A stretch of 5,751 nt of DNA from positions 1-5,751 of the forward strand of contig SYAA01000035.1 in the NCBI GenBank assembly GCA_005789055.1, read 5' to 3'. A program made the position numbers and the translations under genes. Positions 1 to 5,751 of the stretch are shown here, one piece after another. Origin of the DNA: Actinomycetota bacterium (GTDB lineage: Bacteria; Actinomycetota; Actinomycetes; Mycobacteriales; Mycobacteriaceae). The notes below the pieces were generated by a model. The model was not told the origin of the DNA. It ran no database searches and saw only the letters and a program-made list of their open reading frames with translations. The stretch's first letter is position 1, and each line of letters begins with the position of its first letter.

Positions 1-2
1 AC

Positions 3-887
3 TGGCCCACCGCATTCCTGCTCGGTGCGATCCTGTCTCCGACCGACCCGGTGTTCGCGTCGGCACTGGTGGGCCGGGCCGATGTTCCGTTGCGTCTGCG
101 GCGCCTGCTGAATGTGGAGTCCGGACTCAACGACGGTCTGGCACTGCCCTTCGTCCTGATATTCCTCGCGACCGCCCAGCACGAGGACTCTCATATCGGC
201 GTTGTACTCGAGGAGTTGGTCCTCGGCCTGGTCATCGGAATCGGTGTGGCGGTGGTTGTCGCACTGGCCTGGCGCAGCAGGATTCTGACCGCCGAACCTC
301 GGCTACAGCCGCTGGGGCCGGTCGCGATCGCGGTGGTGGTCTACGCGGGGTGTCACTTGACGCACGCCAATCCCTATCTGGCTGCGTTCGCGGCCGGCTC
401 GGCGTTGGCAACACTTGATCACGTTGCCGCGGAGAGCTTCGAGCCATTCGGCGATCTGCTCTCGGAGCTGACAAAGTTTGCCGCGCTGTTGGTATTCGGG
501 GCCCTGATCACTCCGGATCGGCTGTCTCATCTCGGATGGCAGGGCTGGCTTCTGGCGGTAATGGCCATCGTCTTGGTGCGGCCCGCGTCCATGCTGCTGT
601 CGCTGCTGCGGACTCCGATGCCCCGCTCGGAACGGTTGACCGCTGCCTGGTTCGGTCCGAAAGGATTCGCGTCGGTGGTCTACGGGCTGCTCGTTCTGCA
701 GGCCGGCCTGCCGAACGGCGACAAACTGTTCGACCTGATCGCCGTGACGATCGCACTCTCGATCATCCTGCACTCCTCGACCGACGTGCCGGTGGCGCAC
801 ATGCTGCGCATCGAACCGCCCGATCACCTGCCGGCCGGCCACTATGACCCGATCGAGCCGCCGCCAACGGAAGGGCGTGGTAGCTGA
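3..887 (+). CDS. Cation:proton antiporter, CPA1/NhaP type (5' end outside window)
   Basis: Membrane antiporter that exchanges Na+ or K+ for H+ across the cytoplasmic membrane. Only the last 294 residues are present: the frame is open from base 3, and a GTG at 51 lies inside a conserved motif, so it is not the start. Visible are a SPTDPV motif (residues 12-17 of the fragment) and an ESGLNDG motif (39-45) with the Asn43-Asp44 pair typical of the CPA1 ion-binding site. Several hydrophobic helices follow, then a late FGPKG motif (217-221) where family members usually have Arg before the Gly. The polar tail of about 30 residues (from DVPVAHML) is short, so there is no large cytoplasmic regulatory domain such as TrkA-N or a cNMP-binding domain. 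The next gene starts 24 bp downstream on the same strand, so co-transcription is possible. The ion specificity cannot be told. The family call is firm. Confidence 0.9.
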   Translation, partial: WPTAFLLGAILSPTDPVFASALVGRADVPLRLRRLLNVESGLNDGLALPFVLIFLATAQHEDSHIGVVLEELVLGLVIGIGVAVVVALAWRSRILTAEPRLQPLGPVAIAVVVYAGCHLTHANPYLAAFAAGSALATLDHVAAESFEPFGDLLSELTKFAALLVFGALITPDRLSHLGWQGWLLAVMAIVLVRPASMLLSLLRTPMPRSERLTAAWFGPKGFASVVYGLLVLQAGLPNGDKLFDLIAVTIALSIILHSSTDVPVAHMLRIEPPDHLPAGHYDPIEPPPTEGRGS

Positions 888-911
888 CGCGTCGCGCTGT
901 GCGATATTTCT

Positions 912-1568
912 ATGGTGCGTGAGACTTTCAACAACCAGAAGGTGCGGGCAATGGTCGCCGATGACCATCCTCTGTTTCGTGATGGCCTGATCCGGGCGCT
1001 GACCGGCAGCGGATTGGTGGACGTGGTCGCCGACGCCGAGGACGGCCCGTCCGCACTCGAGGCGATCCGAAAGCATCAACCGCAGGTAGCCCTGCTCGAC
1101 CATCAGATGCCCGGCATGGACGGCGCGCAGGTCGCCGCGGTAGTCCTGCGCGACGAACTCCCCACCCGGGTGTTGCTGGTGTCGGCCAATGTCGACGCCG
1201 CGATCATTTACCACGCGCTGCAGCAGGGCGCCGCGGGATACCTGCCCAAGGAATCGTCTCGCGCGGAGATCGTGCAGGCGGTAATCGATTGCGCCGAGGG
1301 CCGCGACGTGGTCGCACCGCAATTGGCCGCCGGCCTGGCCAGTGAAATCCGCCGCCGAGCCGAGCCCAGCGGACCAACGTTGAGCGCCCGGGAACGGGAA
1401 GTGCTCGCCATGATCGCCGAAGGCGGCAGCATCCCAATGATCGCCAAGCGATTGTTCCTGGCGCCCTCGACGGTGAAGACCCACGTTCAGCGGCTCTACG
1501 AGAAACTCGGCGTCGGGGATCGGGCGGCCGCCGTTGCCGAGGCGATGCGCCGAGGACTCCTGGACTGA
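912..1568 (+). CDS. narL: NarL/FixJ-family response regulator, NarL-like
   Basis: Cytoplasmic two-component response regulator of 218 residues. The N-terminal receiver domain (about 11-130) has the acidic pair Asp17-Asp18, phospho-acceptor Asp63 in LLDHQMPGMDG, Ser91 as the switch hydroxyl, Tyr110 and the conserved Lys113. A linker leads to a LuxR-type helix-turn-helix (157-218: LSAREREVL, then IAKRLFLAPSTVKTHV). From memory it closely resembles M. tuberculosis NarL (Rv0844c), including stretches such as GAQVAA, LPTRVLL, HALQQGAAG and the final AVAEAMR...LLD. The ATG at 912 is chosen because it gives an N-terminal leader like that of NarL. No clear ribosome binding site precedes it, and GTG 942 or ATG 951 are in-frame alternatives. 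The kinase gene starts one base after its stop, so the kinase is almost certainly its partner. The symbol is by similarity only: control of nitrate genes is not shown here. Confidence 0.93.
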   Translation: MVRETFNNQKVRAMVADDHPLFRDGLIRALTGSGLVDVVADAEDGPSALEAIRKHQPQVALLDHQMPGMDGAQVAAVVLRDELPTRVLLVSANVDAAIIYHALQQGAAGYLPKESSRAEIVQAVIDCAEGRDVVAPQLAAGLASEIRRRAEPSGPTLSAREREVLAMIAEGGSIPMIAKRLFLAPSTVKTHVQRLYEKLGVGDRAAAVAEAMRRGLLD

Positions 1569-1569
1569 C

Positions 1570-2781
1570 GTGCGACGCCTTGTTGTCGGTGCACTCGACT
1601 TCCTGACCGCCGAACCGCTGCGGATCCGCTCATTTCTGCGACTTGCGTTGATCGCACTCATCGCGCTACTAGTGCACTCCACCGGCGTGCCGCATTGGCA
1701 GGCAACGGTATTCACAACCGCGCTCGTTGGCTATGCCGTCGGTGCACTCGCGTGGCTGATCTTCATTTTGCGGCGTCCGACCCACTGGTGGTACGGGTGG
1801 GCATCAACGAGCGTCGATGTGGTGATGGTGGTCATCCTGTGCATCGCATCAGGCGCTGGGACCAAGTCGCTGCTGCCGATCTTCTTCCTACTGCCGATCT
1901 CGGTGGCCTTTCTCGACAATCCTCTGATAACCGGGGCGCTGGGCTTGGCCGCATCGTTGGGCTATCTGCTGGCGTGGGTTGTCTACGCGCACCGCGACGA
2001 GGCGATGGAACAGGTTCCAGATGTGGTCTACGTCCAGGTCGGTTGTCTACTGTGGCTGACCGTGGCCATCACCGCGCTGTCTTTCACGCTCGCCCGGCGG
2101 GCGGCACGGGTTCAACTTCTGCTCGATGTACGACGTCGACTGGTGGCCGAATCCATGCGGGCCGAGGAACGACAGAATCGGGAGCTCTCGGAGCAATTGC
2201 ACGACGGGCCACTGCAGAATCTGCTCGCTGCCCGACTGGATCTCGACGAGTTGCGTGATCATCCGAATGAGGAAGGATTCGATCGTCTTGAGACCGCGCT
2301 GCGCGACGCGGTAACGACCCTGAGAACCACCGTCACCTCGCTGCATCCGCAGGTGCTGGCCCAGGTCGGACTCGCCGCCGCCGTGCAGGACCTCCTCGGT
2401 AGATATCGGCAACGCTGGGACGTCAATGTCGTCACGGACCTCGACGATGTCGGTCGGCCGCAGGCCCAGGCCCTGCTCTATCGCGCCGCACGCGAACTGC
2501 TCGCCAACGCGCACAAACACTCTGGCGCCACCACGGTCAGCGTTGGTCTGCACCGAATCGCCGATGCGACGGTGCTCAGCGTCGCCGACGACGGCGTCGG
2601 CTTTGACACTGCCATCATCGCCGGCCGAGTCACCGAAGGCCATATTGGGCTCGCCTCGTTGATCAATGGAATCGAGGCGGCTGGCGGGACGATCGAATTC
2701 GACAACGGTTCGGGCGCCGGCACTCTCGTCACCGTCACGGTGTCTGACGAATTTGGGCCAGACGGGCCCAGCCGATCATGA
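1570..2781 (+). CDS. narS: Sensor histidine kinase, HisKA_3 class, partner of the NarL-like regulator
   Basis: Membrane sensor kinase of 403 residues from GTG 1570. Six hydrophobic segments (about 22-36, 45-67, 80-94, 100-115, 119-139 and 155-175) with short loops form the sensor. There is no sizeable extracytoplasmic domain and no NarX-like P-box region. A charged, probably coiled-coil linker (176-206) leads to a HisKA_3 dimerisation domain with phospho-acceptor His211 in the motif HDGPLQ; Asp212 and Gln216 fit the HDxxxQ phosphatase signature. The C-terminal ATPase domain has an N-box (Asn313, His315), a DDGVGF G1 box (340-345) and GHIGLASL (357-364). GTG 1570 lies one base after the regulator stop, with GAGGA at 1552-1556 as a rather distant ribosome site; an in-frame TTG at 1534 would overlap the regulator and is less likely. 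By position it corresponds to M. tuberculosis Rv0845 (NarS). The true stimulus is unknown. Confidence 0.9.
   Translation: MRRLVVGALDFLTAEPLRIRSFLRLALIALIALLVHSTGVPHWQATVFTTALVGYAVGALAWLIFILRRPTHWWYGWASTSVDVVMVVILCIASGAGTKSLLPIFFLLPISVAFLDNPLITGALGLAASLGYLLAWVVYAHRDEAMEQVPDVVYVQVGCLLWLTVAITALSFTLARRAARVQLLLDVRRRLVAESMRAEERQNRELSEQLHDGPLQNLLAARLDLDELRDHPNEEGFDRLETALRDAVTTLRTTVTSLHPQVLAQVGLAAAVQDLLGRYRQRWDVNVVTDLDDVGRPQAQALLYRAARELLANAHKHSGATTVSVGLHRIADATVLSVADDGVGFDTAIIAGRVTEGHIGLASLINGIEAAGGTIEFDNGSGAGTLVTVTVSDEFGPDGPSRS
2754..2770 (+). promoter_or_regulatory. GC-rich hairpin just before the bestrophin start
   Basis: TGGGCC (2754-2759) and GGCCCA (2765-2770) form a perfect 6-bp stem with a 5-base loop, ending 7 bases before the ATG at 2778. 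It sits inside the last codons of the kinase gene, where a Shine-Dalgarno sequence for the downstream gene would be expected; none is seen. Ribosomes finishing the kinase would melt it, which would favour coupled translation. There is no T-run after it, so it is not a terminator. The stem is read directly from the sequence; the regulatory role is inference, and such short GC stems also arise by chance in DNA of this composition. Confidence 0.3.
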
Positions 2782-3668
2782 TCCGAAGTAGCGGCCGGGT
2801 CGGCGTCATCAGGGCACTCGGAGTACTGCTGTGGATGTTGCGGTACGACCTTTTGGCGGTGGTTGTCGTCGCCGCGCTGATGGCGGCACTGTCCGACAAG
2901 ATCGCCTTCGGGAGTGCCGCGACGATTGTTCCGTTGCTCGGAGTTGTTGTCTCTATCTTCATCGGTTTCCGCAATAGCAATGCCTACAGTCGCTGGTGGG
3001 AGGCGCGGACTCTGTGGGGCACCGTGGTCGGAAACTGCCGTGCTATCAGCAATGCTCTGATCGCTGTCGATGACGGCTCGGACGACATGGCGACTGTCGT
3101 GGATCGGATGCGCCGCCGCCAGGTTCGTCATGCTTGGCAGTTGGCCGCCGAGCTTCGCGGGGTAGCTCCGGTGGCGGGGGTCGACGAACTCACTTCCGAG
3201 GATCCGGCCACCGCGAGCGCCAGCGCTCTGCTTAGCCTGCAAGCCGCCGAGGTTCGCGACCTCGTCCACGCCGACAGAATCGACCGCCAGGGCCGGGTGA
3301 TCCTCACCAACCTCAATACCGCGCAGGCAATGGCGGCAGGTGGCCTGGAACGGATTCGCCACCAACCGATCCCGCTTCCCTACGCGATCTTCGTTCGTTC
3401 GGTCGCGTGGTTCTTCGGAATCCTGGTCTGTACCCGGTTGGACACTGCCGGCCACGACAACGTCCTCGGGATTATGGTCGGGGTCTTGATCATGACCCTG
3501 TTCATCATGGCCGAGCGATTGGGCCACTTCATCGAGGAACCCATGAGCAACACGCCATTCGACCTGCCGATGAACCGATTCTGCGCCGGCATCACCGCCG
3601 ATCTCCTGGGCTCTGGCCACCCACTGGCCCGCCCGCGAGACCGCGAGGACGCAGTCATCTGGATGTAA
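2778..3668 (+). CDS. Bestrophin-family ion channel (UPF0187/RFP-TM)
   Basis: Predicted membrane channel of 296 residues, close to the usual size of bacterial bestrophins, which form pentameric ion channels (anion channels in animals; at least one bacterial member conducts cations). Two hydrophobic helices occupy about 24-38 and 47-63. The family signature follows at 63-79: GFRNSNAYSRWWEAR with the RWWE core at 72-75, then LWG. A long soluble helical region (about 80-200) precedes two more helices (about 202-218 and 228-245). The second signature, EEPMSNTPFDLP (253-264) followed by Asn-Arg, matches the cytosolic EEPFG.D.nDLP motif. The ATG overlaps the kinase stop as ATGA, and a 10-bp palindrome (2774-2783) covers the junction, so translation is probably coupled. 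No ribosome site of its own is evident. Which ion it carries, and why it is linked to a kinase and a copper oxidase, is not known. Confidence 0.88.
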   Translation: MIRSSGRVGVIRALGVLLWMLRYDLLAVVVVAALMAALSDKIAFGSAATIVPLLGVVVSIFIGFRNSNAYSRWWEARTLWGTVVGNCRAISNALIAVDDGSDDMATVVDRMRRRQVRHAWQLAAELRGVAPVAGVDELTSEDPATASASALLSLQAAEVRDLVHADRIDRQGRVILTNLNTAQAMAAGGLERIRHQPIPLPYAIFVRSVAWFFGILVCTRLDTAGHDNVLGIMVGVLIMTLFIMAERLGHFIEEPMSNTPFDLPMNRFCAGITADLLGSGHPLARPRDREDAVIWM

Positions 3669-3677
3669 TAGTGACAA

Positions 3678-3685
3678 AGAAAGGG
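3678..3685 (+). promoter_or_regulatory. Ribosome binding site of the multicopper oxidase
   Basis: AGAAAGGG at 3678-3685 matches seven consecutive bases (AGAAAGG) of the sequence complementary to the 16S rRNA 3' end, with six bases between it and ATG 3692. This decides the start: the in-frame GTG at 3671 would place the site inside the gene and has nothing comparable upstream. It is the clearest ribosome site in the window, suggesting that the oxidase is translated independently of the bestrophin that ends at 3668. Confidence 0.7.
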
Positions 3686-3691
3686 AAAACC

Positions 3692-5236
3692 ATGACCGAA
3701 GCACGTTCACCAGGCACGCCGCTCAGTCGGCGGATCTTCCTCGCGGGCAGTCTCGCCGCCGGTGCGACCCTCGCGGCGTGCGGACGGTCAGCCACACCCG
3801 CCGCGACCCTGGACTCCCAACCGATGTCGACCCCCGCCAGCCTTGACGCGGCGATCCAGGCTGCCGAGGCGGCGCGGCCGCACTCCGGGCGCACCGTCAG
3901 CACGACGCTGACCCCTCGGCCCGTCACGGTCGATCTCGGCGGCAAGGTGGTCAACACCCTGGGCTACGCCGACACCGTCCCGGGTCCGGTGATCCGCGCC
4001 AATGTCGGAGACGAACTCGAGGTCGTACTGACCAACAAACTGGACCAAGAAACCTCCATGCACTGGCATGGACTGGCGCTGCGGAACGATATGGATGGTG
4101 CCATGCCGGCCACTCCAAACGTGCCGGCCGGTGAGTCGTTCACATACAAGTTCTCGGTGCCCGATCCGGGAACCTACTGGGCGCATCCCCATACCGGCGT
4201 CCAGTCCGACACCGGCCTCTACCTGCCACTGATCATCGACGACCCCAGTGCTCCCGCCGACTACGACGCCGAGTGGATCATCATGCTCGATGACTGGACC
4301 GACGGCGTCGGCAAGTCACCGCAGCAGATCTTCGACGATCTCAAAGCAAACGGCATGGGTGCGATGGGCGGTGGCGGTATGGGTGGCATGGACGGCGGAA
4401 TGGGCGGAAGTGGCGCCGGTGGCAGCACGCTGCTCGGCGGCGACCCCGGCGACGTCACCTACCCCTATTACGTGATCAACGGCAGGATTCCGGAGGCGCC
4501 CACAACGTTCACCGCGAAACCGGGACAGCGGATTCGCCTGCGCTTCATCAACTCCGGCTCGGACACCGCGTTCCGCGTCGCGTTGGCCGGCCACCCGATG
4601 ACCGTCACCCACACCGACGGCTTTCCCGTGGTGCCGACCGAGGTCGATGCCCTGCTGCTGGGCATGGGCGAACGCTACGACGCGATCGTCACCGCAAAAG
4701 ACGGCATCTTTCCGCTTGTCGCCCTTGCTGAGGGTAAAAACGCCTCGGCCCGGGCACTGCTGTCGACGGGGGCGGGCAGTGTGCCGCCGATGGCCTATGA
4801 ACCGACCGAACTCACCGGCCGGGTCGGCACCATCGACATGTTCACCGCCACCGAGGAGGCCCAATTGAAGTTCACCAAGGCCGATACGGAGATGACAGCG
4901 GACCTGACCATGGTCAAAGGGGCGAATTATGAGTGGGGCATCAACGGGCCCTACCCCGACAACAAACCCTTCACGATCAAACAGGGCCAGCAGGCAACGT
5001 TGACGTTCACCAATAACAGCAGGATGTGGCATCCGATGCATCTGCACGGACACACCTTCGCGGTGTTCAACCCCGACGGCAAACTCGGTGCACGCAAAGA
5101 CACCGTGATCGTGATTCCCGGCCAGTCACTGAAGGTTGCGATCCTTGCCGATAACCCGGGCTACTGGCCGATGCACTGCCACAACACCTATCACGGCGAA
5201 GCCGGAATGTTCACGACCTTCGACTACCTGATCTAA
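3692..5236 (+). CDS. mmcO: Multicopper oxidase, Tat-exported lipoprotein, MmcO-like
   Basis: Three-domain multicopper oxidase of 514 residues, likely a cuprous oxidase protecting the envelope from copper and coupling substrate oxidation to reduction of O2 to water. The N-terminus has a twin-arginine motif (SRRIFL, 12-17), a hydrophobic stretch and a lipobox LAAC with Cys30, so it should be exported folded by Tat and anchored to the outer face of the membrane. Copper ligands are complete: HWHG (His124, His126), HPH (His165, His167), HPMHLH (His447, His450, His452) and HCHNTYHGEAGM (His495, Cys496, His497, His501, axial Met506). A Met/Gly-rich insert lies at 221-245 with five Met. From memory it strongly resembles M. 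tuberculosis MmcO (Rv0846c), including EAARPHSGRTV and DPGTYWAHPH. It starts 23 bp after the bestrophin. No RicR-type palindrome (TACCC, five bases, GGGTA) is seen just upstream, so control by the adjacent two-component system is plausible. Confidence 0.95.
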   Translation: MTEARSPGTPLSRRIFLAGSLAAGATLAACGRSATPAATLDSQPMSTPASLDAAIQAAEAARPHSGRTVSTTLTPRPVTVDLGGKVVNTLGYADTVPGPVIRANVGDELEVVLTNKLDQETSMHWHGLALRNDMDGAMPATPNVPAGESFTYKFSVPDPGTYWAHPHTGVQSDTGLYLPLIIDDPSAPADYDAEWIIMLDDWTDGVGKSPQQIFDDLKANGMGAMGGGGMGGMDGGMGGSGAGGSTLLGGDPGDVTYPYYVINGRIPEAPTTFTAKPGQRIRLRFINSGSDTAFRVALAGHPMTVTHTDGFPVVPTEVDALLLGMGERYDAIVTAKDGIFPLVALAEGKNASARALLSTGAGSVPPMAYEPTELTGRVGTIDMFTATEEAQLKFTKADTEMTADLTMVKGANYEWGINGPYPDNKPFTIKQGQQATLTFTNNSRMWHPMHLHGHTFAVFNPDGKLGARKDTVIVIPGQSLKVAILADNPGYWPMHCHNTYHGEAGMFTTFDYLI

Positions 5237-5261
5237 AACAGCTGGGGGCTGATCTAGAGAT

Positions 5262-5750
5262 TCAGAAGGGTGGTGGGTCGGCGGCCCAGCGTGCTTCGTT
5301 GAGGCCGCGTTCCCATGCGATGCGGGCGGCGCGTTCGGCGGCGCGGGTGCGTTGTCGGGTGGGCATCATCAGGGTGCGCCCCGGGGATGGATCGGCTCGG
5401 GGCGCCCCGGCGGTGAGGGTTTCGGGGGGCAGGGTTTCGGCGGGCAGGGTTTCGGTGGGGGTGGCCAGTTGCGGGAAGAACAGTGCCCCGCCCGGTGTGG
5501 TCGTGTAGCACCGCCCCGAGGGCGAGGTGAACACGATGCTGCCATCGGGGTGTTGCTGCTCAACCCACCCGCCATCCCCGCACCAAAACGTCTTGAGTAA
5601 ATGATGGGCACGGCATTTGCAGTTCAGGTTCGACGGATGGGTGAGCCCACCACGGATCCACGGAATGGAATGGTCGATATCGCAGAACTCCGCCGCCACC
5701 TCACAGCCCGGGAAACGACACCACAGATCCCGGGCGCGAATGAACGCCGC
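5262..5750 (-). CDS. REP13E12/DUF222-type HNH endonuclease-like protein (5' end outside window)
   Basis: C-terminal 162 residues of a protein of the mycobacterial 13E12 repeat family; the frame stays open to the right edge, so GTG 5699 is internal. Numbering from the edge, CRFPGC (11-16) with later Cys and His looks like a zinc site around an HNH fold: Asp26-His27 in CDIDHSIPW, Asn41 in GGLTHPSN and His50 in CRAHH. After the nuclease core, a Thr/Pro/Glu linker carries three ETLPx-type repeats (100-114). A basic-to-acidic helix and the terminal ADPPPF, as in other members by recollection, follow. The N-terminal DUF222 part is presumed to lie outside. Such proteins are multicopy in mycobacteria and their cellular role is unsettled. 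REP13E12 copies serve as integration sites for phage phiRv1 in M. tuberculosis, but no attachment core could be identified here. The gene converges on the oxidase with 25 bp between stop codons. Confidence 0.88.
   Translation of the reverse strand, partial: AAFIRARDLWCRFPGCEVAAEFCDIDHSIPWIRGGLTHPSNLNCKCRAHHLLKTFWCGDGGWVEQQHPDGSIVFTSPSGRCYTTTPGGALFFPQLATPTETLPAETLPPETLTAGAPRADPSPGRTLMMPTRQRTRAAERAARIAWERGLNEARWAADPPPF
5417..5461 (-). repeat. Three 15-bp tandem repeats inside the HNH gene
   Basis: Three consecutive 15-base units begin with GGGTTTCGG on the + strand (5417-5431, 5432-5446, 5447-5461) and differ at only a few bases. Read on the minus strand in frame they encode the five-residue repeats [10 protein letters not shown] and ETLTA in the linker after the nuclease core. 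Since the unit is a multiple of three, copy-number change would not break the frame. Confidence 0.8.
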
Positions 5751-5751
5751 C

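Noticed and set aside
888..923. Possible promoter -10 element TATGGT at 911-916 before the regulator
   Set aside because: It is a single weak match overlapping the chosen start codon, with no recognisable -35. A true promoter, if any, may lie within the antiporter gene.
303..1715. 470-residue open frame on the minus strand across the antiporter and regulator
   Set aside because: It lies antisense to two well-supported genes, has no recognisable domain, and its Arg/His/Gln/Asp-rich composition is what an antisense frame of high-GC coding DNA yields.
3407..3691. N-terminal extension of the oxidase frame back to 3407
   Set aside because: It overlaps the bestrophin's last two helices in another frame. 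The Tat signal and strong ribosome site fix the start at 3692; GTG 3671 is the only other credible start.
2478..3710. 410-residue open frame on the minus strand across the kinase end and bestrophin
   Set aside because: It is antisense to conserved motifs of both genes, low in hydrophobic core residues and without any family signature.
5239..5251. Short hairpin CAGC-TGGGG-GCTG between the convergent genes, followed on the minus strand by TTTT
   Set aside because: The stem is only 4 bp and the T-run four bases; too weak to call a terminator, though a terminator here would make sense for convergent genes.
5262..5751. HNH gene as an active mobile element or phage attachment site
   Set aside because: No transposase, terminal inverted repeats or identifiable attachment core are seen; REP13E12 copies can host phage integration but nothing here shows it.

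Overview
The window is high-GC actinobacterial DNA, most likely from a non-tuberculous Mycobacterium or a close relative. The genes with recognisable relatives resemble mycobacterial ones. The response regulator and the multicopper oxidase look, from memory and without a search, very close to M. tuberculosis NarL (Rv0844c) and MmcO (Rv0846c). The right edge carries a DUF222/HNH 'REP13E12' protein, a family greatly expanded in mycobacteria.

Layout, left to right: (1) positions 3-887 (+), the C-terminal part of a CPA1/NhaP-type cation:proton antiporter whose 5' end lies outside the window; (2) 912-1568 (+), a NarL/FixJ response regulator; (3) 1570-2781 (+), a six-helix membrane histidine kinase of the HisKA_3 class, one base after the regulator; (4) 2778-3668 (+), a bestrophin-family channel whose ATG overlaps the kinase stop codon (ATGA); (5) 3692-5236 (+), a Tat-exported, probably lipid-anchored multicopper oxidase with all copper ligands present and a short Met/Gly-rich insert; (6) 5262-5750 (-), the C-terminal part of a convergent REP13E12-type HNH protein that runs off the right edge.

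Genes 2-5 are so tightly packed (gaps of 1, -4 and 23 bp) that they read as one transcription unit. The antiporter, 24 bp upstream of gene 2, may belong to it too. The likely logic is that the membrane kinase senses an envelope or redox/ion condition, phosphorylates the NarL-like regulator, and the operon supplies a small-ion channel and an extracytoplasmic copper-dependent oxidase. In M. tuberculosis the corresponding regulator, kinase and oxidase genes (Rv0844c, Rv0845, Rv0846c) are also neighbours but, judging by their locus tags, not all on one strand. The collinear arrangement here, with a bestrophin inserted, is the most interesting point of the window. Nothing seen is a mobile element, CRISPR array, tRNA or rRNA. 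There is no gene-free stretch longer than 30 bp.
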